From Myxococcales bacterium (GTDB lineage Bacteria > Myxococcota_A > Polyangia > Polyangiales > Polyangiaceae): a stretch of 64,000 bases of DNA. The position numbers and the translations under genes were made by a program. Under the pieces are notes generated by a model that did no database searches, had not been told where the DNA came from, and saw only the letters and a program-made list of their open reading frames with translations. Shown here piece after piece: positions 27,369 to 35,126 of the stretch (positions are counted from its first letter, which is position 1; each line of letters begins with the position of its first letter). The stretch covers positions 1-64,000 of the forward strand of contig JADKKK010000003.1 in assembly GCA_016720545.1 (NCBI GenBank), read 5' to 3'.

Positions 27369-28397
27369 TCAACCCCCGAGCACTTCGTCGAGGCTCGCCG
27401 CGGTGAGCACACGCTCGCCCCAGGTCTCCAGCGTGGCCACGTCCGCCGCCTCGAGTCGCGCGTTTGCAGCGTCGGGCAGCGGCCCGAAGCGCAGCGTGAG
27501 CAGCTTGCGCAGCATCCGCAGCTCGCCTTGGCGTTCCCCCCGCGCTTCCCCCCGCGCTTCCCCTCGCGCTTCCCCTCGCTGAATCAGCCTTTCACCCGCG
27601 GTCATGAGCGCCTCCTTCACCTTCTCGTCCCCCATTGCGGCGTCGAGTTGCTCCAGCACAATCTCGGGCTCCTCGGGGTGCACCATCAACACATACCGCA
27701 ACACCGTCCGCAGCGCCGCCGCCCCGTCCGGCGCGGCCATGACCTCCTCCACCAGCGCGCCCCACTCGCGCAGCCCCGCCACGAGCTCCGTCGGCTCTCG
27801 CGCGTGCCGCAGGCAATACATCACGAGCCGTCCCAGCGCCGTCATCGCGCGCTCGCGCAGCGCCTCGTCGGTCTCCATTCCGAGGTCGTCCAGCAAGAAC
27901 CGCATCCGGAGCACGTGGGGTCCGGCGGCTTCGAGCGCCTCCGCGTCGAGATCGTAGAGGTCCTCGAGCGTGCGCGCGCCTGTCCATCCGCCCGCTCCGT
28001 GGTGGAGCACCACCGGCACGATCGCCGGCAGCTTTCGCGCGTCCGCGTGCTCCTTCAGCCACTCTTCCCAGATGCGCACGCTGTACGCGACCAGCCGGAA
28101 GGCCATCAGCGAGTGCGGCGCGCTCTGGTGCTCGAACAGGAGGTAGACCAGTGCGTGCTCGTTGGCGCTCGCGCCCGCAGCCGGTGCCACCTGCTCGACG
28201 CGCTCGACGCGAAAAAGCAGATCGGTGTGGCGGTCCTTCAGCTTCGCGTCGACGAAGCTCCCCGGCACCCGCTCCAGCGTGGCCCACGCGAAGCGACGCG
28301 CGAGCCCCTGCGGCAACACGGATCGCAGCGCCCCCTCCGCGTGGCGCGGGTCCGAGAACGTGTTCTTGAACAGCGCATCGTGGGGGCTCCGGGACAT
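27369..28397 (-). CDS. Rpn-family recombination-promoting nuclease / putative transposase, intact copy
   Basis: 342 aa from ATG 28397 (MSRSPHDALFKNTFSD). Rpn proteins (PD-(D/E)xK, formerly transposase_31/YhgA-like) promote recA-independent recombination. Visible core: HDALFK, the acidic FVDAKLKDRHTDLLFRV, then YLLFEHQSAPHSLMAFRLVAYSVRIW, giving D-x-EHQS as the nuclease site. Near the C-terminus a 12-bp tandem repeat encodes GEARGEARGEARGE, typical of the family. About 60 percent alike the plus-strand copies at 28552 and 31142, so an older paralogue. It is inserted head to head with the truncated copy. Confidence 0.85.
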   Translation of the reverse strand: MSRSPHDALFKNTFSDPRHAEGALRSVLPQGLARRFAWATLERVPGSFVDAKLKDRHTDLLFRVERVEQVAPAAGASANEHALVYLLFEHQSAPHSLMAFRLVAYSVRIWEEWLKEHADARKLPAIVPVVLHHGAGGWTGARTLEDLYDLDAEALEAAGPHVLRMRFLLDDLGMETDEALRERAMTALGRLVMYCLRHAREPTELVAGLREWGALVEEVMAAPDGAAALRTVLRYVLMVHPEEPEIVLEQLDAAMGDEKVKEALMTAGERLIQRGEARGEARGEARGERQGELRMLRKLLTLRFGPLPDAANARLEAADVATLETWGERVLTAASLDEVLGG

Positions 28398-28551
28398 GGT
28401 GCTCCGTGGCGCCGCGAGGACGGCGCTGCGGACCCTTCGCAAGGACGGGGCCATGGCCAAGTCACACGAATTCTCGGTCGCCACGCTCGCAGGTCCTGTC
28501 ACCGGACACGCCGCGGACGTCCGGGGACGGTCGGCGTGCCGCACTCTGGGA

Positions 28552-29407
28552 CACGCTCGAGGCCGTCCCTGGCTCCTTCGTGGACGCCGAGCTCAAGAGC
28601 CGCCACACCGATCTGCTCTTCCGCGTGGCGCTCTCGGGGCGAGAGGCCCGTCTCTATCTGCTCTATGAGCATCAGAGCACCCCGCACCCGCTCATGCCCT
28701 TTCGGCTCGTCGCGTATGCGGTTCGCATCTGGGAGGCGTGGCTGAAGGAGCACCCCGGCGCGACGGCGCTCCCCGCGATCCTCCCGGTCGTCCTTCACCA
28801 CGGCGACGCTGGCTGGACGGCGGCGCGTTCGCTCGAGGAGCTGTACGATCTCGACGAAGATACCCTCCTCGCCGCGGGCGAGCACGTGCTGTGCCATCGC
28901 TTCGTGCTCGACGAGCTCGTCACCGAGAGCGACGAAGCGCTGCGCGCGCGCGCGATGTCCGCGCTCGGCCGGCTGGTGCTCTATTGCTTCCGCCACTCGC
29001 GCGATCCCGAGGAGCTCGTGCGCCATCTGGGCGCGTGGGCGGACCTCGCGCTCGAGGTCATGACGGCTCCGGACGGGCGAGCGGCGCTGGAGGCGGTGTT
29101 GCGCTATGTGATGATGGTTCACCCCGCGGAGTCGCGGATCGTACTGGAGCAGCTGCGTGGAGCTCTCCCCGACGAACGCTTGAAGGAGACGCTCATGACC
29201 GCTGGCGAAGAGTTGATGCAAAAGGGCGAGGCACGGGGAGAGCTCGAAGGCAGACGCGTCATCTTGCGCAGGCTGCTCACTCTGCGCTTCGGTGCGCTCC
29301 CCGACGCCGCACGCACTCGCCTCGACGCCGCGGACGTGATCACGCTCGACACGTGGGCGGAGCGCGTGCTCACCGCGGCGACGCTGGAGGATGTCCTCGC
29401 GGGCTGA
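28552..29407 (+). pseudogene. 5'-truncated Rpn-family gene
   Basis: Begins abruptly at CACGCTCGAGG, corresponding to codon 42 of the copy at 31142, and then stays open and nearly identical to that copy (TLEAVPGSFVDAELKSRHTD to ATLEDVLAG). The N-terminal 41 codons with HDALFK are absent, replaced by unrelated sequence shared with no other part of the window. An in-frame start upstream at 28406 would give a fused 333-aa protein of doubtful fold. The nuclease core EHQS is kept, so some activity cannot be excluded. Confidence 0.75.
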
Positions 29408-29702
29408 GTGCGGCGACGACTGCCCACGGTCAACGCGGGCGCGATGGCCTCGGCGCGGCGGACCCAGGGACTCGCGACCACCGCGTGGGTCACGTCCAGC
29501 TTCCCGAAGGAGCGATTGGGCGGGTCCTTCGCACGCTTCGGTCGAAGGGATCTCGAGGGCCAAGCCGGCGGGGCGCCCGATCGAGCGCCCCTGGAGCCCC
29601 ACGAGTCATCCCCCGCGACGTCATCCAGTCATGTCCAGTTGGAGTCCCGCTCTCCGTCCCACCGCGCTTGACACGCCGGTCCGCCTCGCCGACATCACGG
29701 GG

Positions 29703-30400
29703 ATGAACTACGACGAGTTCACGAGGGCATTCCTGGTCACCCTTCGGGACTCCGGGCTTCGCCCGCTCCGCCCCGAAGAGCGCCTCGGTCTTCGCTTCGG
29801 CGATCGGACGTTTCGATCGGCGTCGAACCGCTCGACGAGGAGGTAGGGAAGCCTTTCCACGTGGCCGCTTCGATCTCGTTCGAGTGGAGCGCCCTTCAGG
29901 CGGCGAGAGCCGCGACGTGCGAGGAAGATCTGATCGCGGAGCTCCTCGGCGACGACGGCGGCGTCGAGACCGAGCGCCCCTCCCTTCGCGTGGACATCAA
30001 GCTCCACGCCGGACTTCCATCGGGCAAGCGGATCCCGATGCCCGCGGCCACCGTGTGGGCCAAGTGGAGCCGAGAGGCCCTGGCCCGCCTTGAGAAGGTC
30101 GAGCCCCTCATCGCCGAAGACGCCGTCCGGGAGACGCCCGAGGGTCGGCTCGCGATCCTCGCGTGGCAGGGCGATCCCGAAGCGAAGATCACGTGCAACC
30201 CCCTCGGCGAGCTGCGCCTCGAGTCGCTGACGGTGCGCGCCTTTCAGAGCATTGACCTACCGCGCACCTGGGACGATCCGGCGCGGGAGCCCGACGAGGC
30301 GCCCCACGCCCAGCTCCGTGCGATGTTCGAGCGCGTTCGCGCTGCGCTTTACGCGTGGGGTGAGGTCATGGACCACTTCCGGCCCGGCGCGCAGGCCTGA
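29703..30400 (+). pseudogene. Protein of unknown function with one frameshift
   Basis: MNYDEFTRAFLVTLRDSGLR from ATG 29703 runs to 29814. The continuation is in the next frame: SIGVEPLDEEVGKPFHVAAS onward to the stop at 30400. A missing T in the run at 29812-29814 explains the break, and repair gives 232 aa. GTG 29861 could start the second part alone (179 aa). No domain recognised; mixed alpha/beta. The 295 bp before it (29408-29702) show nothing I can name. Confidence 0.6.
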
Positions 30401-30469
30401 CGGGAGCGCGAGCCCCACAGGACTTGGCGTCCTCGGCGTCTTGCCGGTTGAACCTTCTCGCTTCATTCC

Positions 30470-30983
30470 GGGCCTCGACGATCTCGTCGCGGATCTGGGC
30501 GCCTGCGCCGAACTCTGCGACGCGTACCCCACGCAGCTCGCCGGCGTCCAGGTGAACGCCGCCACGCTCGCCCCCGAGGCGCGCGCGATGCACGCCACGC
30601 TCTCGACCACGGTGCGCGATAGGCGCCTCCGTACGCTCACCGTGACGCGGCACACGAACGCGCGCGATCGCGCGGTGGCCTATCTGCTCGAGGCGATGAC
30701 CGAGGTGCGTGAGGCCGGGCTCTTCGCGTTCCGCAACGACCCCAGGGGAGGCGCGCTCGTTCCGGTCGATTCACGCGAAGCGCTCGCGACGTGCGAAGGC
30801 AGACGTGGTCGTGGCGCCTGACGGCGCGCCGGTCGCGCGTGGGCTGAGAGGACGTGATGCCCGTGATGCCCGTGATGGGTGAGGGATGCGCCCTCGAGCC
30901 GTGGCTCGGGGGCGCTTCTTTCTTTTGTTTAGGCTCCCGAGCGGGAGATGGCCGTGAGGCAGGTGGCCTTCCGCCCCGAGGAG
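30470..30983 (+). pseudogene. Partial duplicate of the 26280-27083 gene and its downstream region
   Basis: Aligns base for base with 26705-27216 at roughly 95 percent. It carries the last 125 codons of the unknown gene, its stop and the twin hairpin region. The 5' 142 codons are absent, and an extra base in CCAGGGGAGG (near 30745) shifts the last 30 codons. No start or ribosome site is attached. A dead copy that marks the left edge of a duplication including the Rpn gene at 31142. Confidence 0.8.
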
Positions 30984-31141
30984 AGCCCCCTTGTCCGTCC
31001 GCGCAGGCTGGGTCCTGCTGGCTATCCCGGTGGAGCGCGCCGGGCGGTGTCCCAGGACACCCCGTGGGCCGTCCAGGACACTCCGCGCCTCACGACGCAA
31101 CGAGGATTCGTGCCGGCTCGCGCTGGCCTCGAACTTGCCAT

Positions 31142-32186
31142 ATGGGGCTCGTGCCCCCGAACCCCCACGACGCCCTCTTCAAGTCCACGTTCGCGGACCC
31201 GCGGCACGCCGAGGGTGCCCTGCGAACCGCGCTCCCGAAGGGGCTCGCCGCGCGCTTCGACTGGACCACGCTCGAGGCCGTCCCTGGCTCCTTCGTGGAC
31301 GCCGAGCTCAAGAGCCGCCACACCGATCTGCTCTTCCGCGTGGCGCTCTCGGGGCGAGAGGCCCGTCTCTATCTGCTCTATGAGCATCAGAGCACCCCGC
31401 ACCCGCTCATGCCCTTTCGGCTCGTCGCCTACTCCGTTCGCATCTGGGAGGCCTGGCTGAAGGAGAACCCCGGCGCGACGGCGCTCCCCGCGATCCTCCC
31501 GGTCGTCCTTCACCACGGCGACGCCGGCTGGACGGCCGCGCGTTCGCTCGAGGAGCTGTACGAGCTCGACGAGGCGACCCTCCTCGCCGCGGGCGAGCAC
31601 GTGCTGCGCCATCGCTTCGTGCTCGACGAGCTCGTCGCCGAGAGCGACGAAGCGCTACGCGGTCGGGGGATGACGGCGCTCGGCCGGCTCGTGCTGGTCT
31701 GCTTCCGCCACTCGCGCGCCCCCGAGGAGCTGGTGCGCCGCCTGGGAGCGTGGGCGGACCTCGCGCTCGAGGTCATGACGGCTCCGCACGGGAGGGCGGC
31801 GCTGGAGGCGGTGTTGCGCTATGTGATGATGGTTCACCCCGCGGAGTCGCGGATCGTACTGGCACCCCGCGGAGTCGCGGATCGTACTGGAGCAGCTTCG
31901 CGCAGCTCTCCCGGACGAACGCTTGAAGGAGACGCTCATGACCGCTGGCGAAGAGTTGATGCAGAAGGGAGAGGCTCGGGGAGAGGCCCGCGGAATCGTC
32001 GTCGGCGAGGCCCGCGGAGAGGTCCAGGGCAGACGGGTCATGTTACGTAGGCTCCTCACCCTCCGGTTCGGTGCGCTCCCCGACGCCGCGGTCACCCGCC
32101 TCGACGCGGCGGACGTGGTCACGCTCGACACCTGGGCGGAGCGGGTGCTCACCGCGGCGACGCTGGAGGATGTCCTCGCGGGCTGA
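31142..32186 (+). pseudogene. Rpn-family nuclease gene broken by a 28-bp tandem duplication
   Basis: Full-length start MGLVPPNPHDALFKSTFADP, core FVDAELKSRHTDLLFRV and YLLYEHQSTPHPLMPFRLVAYSVRIW. At 31835-31862 a 28-bp segment is repeated perfectly at 31863-31890. Because 28 is not a multiple of three, the frame shifts by one and the C-terminal 90 codons (LKETLMTAGEELMQKGEARGEARG on) are lost. Deleting one copy gives an unbroken 338-aa protein, so the lesion is simple and could revert. Closely related to the truncated copy at 28552. Confidence 0.85.
31835..31890 (+). repeat. Perfect 28-bp tandem duplication inside an Rpn gene
   Basis: Copies at 31835-31862 and 31863-31890 are identical. The corresponding place in the sister gene (29133-29160) has a single copy, so this is a new duplication. 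It adds one base modulo three and frameshifts the gene. Confidence 0.92.
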
Positions 32187-32194
32187 GTGCGCTC

Positions 32195-32210
32195 GGCGCG
32201 AGAGCGCGCC
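32195..32210. terminator. Hairpin between convergent genes
   Basis: GGCGCG-AGAG-CGCGCC forms a six-pair stem with a four-base loop. It sits in the 27-bp gap between the Rpn stop (32186) and the peptidase stop (32214) and could end transcription from both sides. No T-run follows. Confidence 0.4.
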
Positions 32211-32213
32211 CCC

Positions 32214-33332
32214 TCAGTGCAGCGTGTGCCACGCCCCCGCGTGCTCCACCTTGGGGAGCCGCGCCGCCGGCGGCACGCTGGGCGGGGCCGCGGTGGCGGC
32301 GTTTGCGTTGGCGCGGGTGGCGAGCTCGATCTGGCGGAGCACCTCGTCCATCTGCGCCTCCTCGCGCTCCCACCGCGCGAGCACCAACTTCGAGCTGCGG
32401 CGGCGCTTCCACCAGGCGGCGGCGAAGAGCGCGACCATGAGCACCGACACGAGGGAGCCGACGATGGACCAGAGCGGCATGCGCCGGGCCAGGTCCTGCT
32501 TCCACTGGTACTCGAGGCGGCGCAGATCGGCGCCGTAGGCGTTGCTCACCGCGGGCTCGAACGGCTGACCGGCGGCCACGCGGTCGAGCAGGCGGACGAA
32601 GCGGGCGTGATCGTCGCGGCGACTCAGAAAGCGAACAAAATCCGCCGATTGCGCGTAGGCGAGGCTCACCTCTTGGCCGTTGCCGTGGAACTTGCGATCG
32701 AGCTCGGCCACGGGGACGAGCGTGTTGGACAGGCTGGCGGCCTTCAGGGTCTCCACGCGGTCGAGCGCGAGCTCGCCCGAGAGCTTGACCGCGAGGCCCT
32801 CGTTGAACCAGCGGGGCACCGAGCCCTGGCCGAGGGCGTCGCACACGGCGATGTGGACGAGCTCGTGGCGGAGGGTCTCCTCGAGCTTCGTGGGCTCGCC
32901 GCCGCGGGGCCCCACGAGGGAGACGAGGACGAGCTTGAGCGGGCCGTAGGCCACGCCGCTCGCGTACGCGGGCGGGGGCGCGCCGATGGGCGCGAGGCGA
33001 GACATCTCGTCGAAATCGCGCACGATGCGGACCTCGACGCGCCCGAGCACGGGCCGGCCGAGCTCGATCGTGAGGAGCTGCCGGGTGGCATCGAGGTCGG
33101 GGAGGATCGCGTCGACCCGCGACTCGTACGCGCGCGGGAACGTGACGGTGAGCCACTCCGACCGGCGCGCGAGGAAGTCGGCGGGCACGGGGGGCACGAC
33201 GATTTCCTGAGGGGCCTGGAGGTACGGCGCGTCTTCCGGGGCCACGACGACGCCGGCGTGGCCGACAGACGGCCAGACGAACGACGCGAGCAGGAGGACG
33301 GTGGCGAGGAGTCGGGCGAGCGCACGGGTCAT
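32214..33332 (-). CDS. Peptidase MA-like gluzincin metallopeptidase, exported and membrane-anchored
   Basis: 372 aa. A signal peptide (residues 1-27, ending VGHAG), then a lumenal or periplasmic domain with zinc motif HELVH and, 18 residues later, the third ligand Glu in RWFNEGLA, the HExxH...E layout of gluzincins in the peptidase MA-like group. A single membrane helix (SIVGSLVSVLMVALFAAAWW) near residue 290 and a basic cytoplasmic tail follow. It overlaps the lipoprotein gene at 33329-33332 by ATGA and probably acts with it at the envelope. Confidence 0.85.
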   Translation of the reverse strand: MTRALARLLATVLLLASFVWPSVGHAGVVVAPEDAPYLQAPQEIVVPPVPADFLARRSEWLTVTFPRAYESRVDAILPDLDATRQLLTIELGRPVLGRVEVRIVRDFDEMSRLAPIGAPPPAYASGVAYGPLKLVLVSLVGPRGGEPTKLEETLRHELVHIAVCDALGQGSVPRWFNEGLAVKLSGELALDRVETLKAASLSNTLVPVAELDRKFHGNGQEVSLAYAQSADFVRFLSRRDDHARFVRLLDRVAAGQPFEPAVSNAYGADLRRLEYQWKQDLARRMPLWSIVGSLVSVLMVALFAAAWWKRRRSSKLVLARWEREEAQMDEVLRQIELATRANANAATAAPPSVPPAARLPKVEHAGAWHTLH

Positions 33333-34138
33333 CGGGGCACCTGCATCTCAAGGTGGATCGAATCGGACGAGCTGTCGCGCGTCGCCAAGAAGAAGGCCCC
33401 ACCGAGCACGACCGCCGCCCCCGCGGCGCCCCAGAACCAGGGCGACTGGTAGAACGCGGAGGACCCCTCCGTCTTCGGGGTCGCCGCGCGCGCGGCCGCG
33501 GGCCGGGCGGCCGCGGGCGCGGTGCCAGGCGCGGGCGCGGGCACGAGGCGCTCGAGCGAGGCGCGGGCGGAGGCCCAGGGGCGCTCGCCCGGCTCCGCGC
33601 GCAGCTCGATGGGGGCGAAGCGCCCCGCAGGCGCCGAGCCCTCGCCCGCGACGAAGACCTTCACGACCGGGCGCTCGCCTTCGGCGCCGGGGGCGACCAC
33701 GAAGACGCCCTCGAGCCCGTACTCCTTCGCGAGCGACGCGAGCAGGCGCCGGGCGGTAGGGCCGTCGTCGGTGATGGCCTCGCGCGTGTCGGCGAGGTCC
33801 ACCAGGGCAGGAGGCTTCGCGGGGGTGGGCGCGCCGGCGAAGACGCGGGCCTGGGCCTCGCTCAAGGTGGGGCGGAGGCGCGGAGAGGCGTAGACCTCCT
33901 GCGCGAGGGGCCACGCGGCGTCGAGGGAGGCCGCCCGCGCGAGCACGGCGTAGCCGTGCGGGGGCTTCGCCAGAGGCGACGTGGGCGCGGTGTCGGCGCC
34001 AGCCCCCGGGGAGCCACCGCAGCCGAGCGCGGCTCCCGCCGTCGACAGCGCGAGCGCCCAGGGCGCCACGGCGAGTGCGCTGCCGCGAAGGCGCGCGAGC
34101 GTGGAACCGGACGAGTGAGCGCGAGCGGGAGGGAGCAT
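33329..34138 (-). CDS. Envelope protein with N-terminal signal and C-terminal membrane helix, unknown function
   Basis: 269 aa. Hydrophobic N-terminus ending in a possible lipobox (GAALGCGG near residue 39-41), an acidic and Ala/Pro-rich middle, and a C-terminal helix FWGAAGAAVVLGGAFFLA. The middle (ARRLLASLAKEYGLEGVFVV) could be a small ligand-binding alpha/beta domain. It is translationally coupled to the peptidase at 32214. No family recognised. Confidence 0.7.
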   Translation of the reverse strand: MLPPARAHSSGSTLARLRGSALAVAPWALALSTAGAALGCGGSPGAGADTAPTSPLAKPPHGYAVLARAASLDAAWPLAQEVYASPRLRPTLSEAQARVFAGAPTPAKPPALVDLADTREAITDDGPTARRLLASLAKEYGLEGVFVVAPGAEGERPVVKVFVAGEGSAPAGRFAPIELRAEPGERPWASARASLERLVPAPAPGTAPAAARPAAARAATPKTEGSSAFYQSPWFWGAAGAAVVLGGAFFLATRDSSSDSIHLEMQVPR

Positions 34139-34202
34139 GGGGTCGTTCTGCTCGGGCGTCGGCTCGGGCTACGGCGCGAATCTAATGCCGCATCGGCCGA
34201 CG

Positions 34203-35003
34203 TCAACGGCCGGCGAAGCGCTCGAGCATTGGCGCGAACACGGAGACTTGAGCGCTCGCCTCGGCGAGCGGCGCGCCGAGGCCGCTGGCGGTCGTCACCC
34301 CGAAGGCCAGCATCGCCGCGGCGAGCGGCGGGCCAAGCACGGCGAGAGCGCGGGTGTCGAGGAAGCCCGGCCGAGACCCCACCCCGCTCGCGAGGAGCAG
34401 GGCGGCGACGTCGAGCAGCGCGCCCGCCACCGGCCCGGCCACGTGAGACGCGCGCGCGCCCGCCCACGCGAGGGACGCGAGGGTGGTGAAGAACGCGACG
34501 CCGAACGCCGCGCGCGAGACGGTCGGGCTGCGCGCCGCGACGACCCTCGCGAGGCGCGCCGCGACCGACGCGATCGCGGCCATCGCGAGCAGCGCGCCGA
34601 TGGCGTACGTGACGCCCGCGAGCGCGTGGTGGTGGGTCTTCGCGCGGAGCACGGTGCCGAAGAGGACGAGGCTCGGCAGGGTGAGCGCGCAGAAGAAGAA
34701 GAGGGTCGTGCCGTGCTCGCGCGCGCGCTCGACCATGAAGGAGCGCGCTCCACGCCGCGCGCCTCGGAAGATGGAGACGAGCACCACGGCGGGCACGAGC
34801 GCCGCCGCGCCGACCATGCTCCACGACGAGACGAGCCCGACCTCGGGCAGCGCCCGCGCGAGGCGCAGCGCGGCGGGCGCCGAGCCGAGCAGCGCCACCA
34901 CGAACGCCACGCCGACCGTGGTGCCGACGCGGAGGAGCGGCTCTCCGCCGGCGGCGGGGTCCTCGTCACGCGGATCGCTCGGCTGCTCGTGCGCTTCGCT
35001 CAC
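34203..35003 (-). CDS. Multi-pass membrane protein of unknown function
   Basis: 266 aa. After a charged 25-residue head there are six or seven hydrophobic segments (VGVAFVVALLGSAPAAL, MVGAAALVPAVVLVSIF, LFFFCALTLPSLVLFGTVL and so on). No transporter or enzyme motif stands out. The start at 35003 is followed directly by the acidic head. It diverges from the regulator at 35127, leaving a 123-bp shared promoter region. Confidence 0.75.
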   Translation of the reverse strand: MSEAHEQPSDPRDEDPAAGGEPLLRVGTTVGVAFVVALLGSAPAALRLARALPEVGLVSSWSMVGAAALVPAVVLVSIFRGARRGARSFMVERAREHGTTLFFFCALTLPSLVLFGTVLRAKTHHHALAGVTYAIGALLAMAAIASVAARLARVVAARSPTVSRAAFGVAFFTTLASLAWAGARASHVAGPVAGALLDVAALLLASGVGSRPGFLDTRALAVLGPPLAAAMLAFGVTTASGLGAPLAEASAQVSVFAPMLERFAGR

Positions 35004-35126
35004 GGGTGCACCTTACCACGGGCCCGCGAGGAGTCGGCGCGCGAGCGGCTCGCGACAGCCGCTCGCGACAACCGCTCGCAACAAAGTGGGCCGTTCGACG
35101 CCGCCGCTGCTACGCCCCTCGGAGCC

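Noticed and set aside
34137..35126. N-terminal extension of the two-receiver regulator
   Set aside because: The open frame upstream of ATG 35127 is antisense to a membrane-protein gene and has biased Arg/Glu composition.
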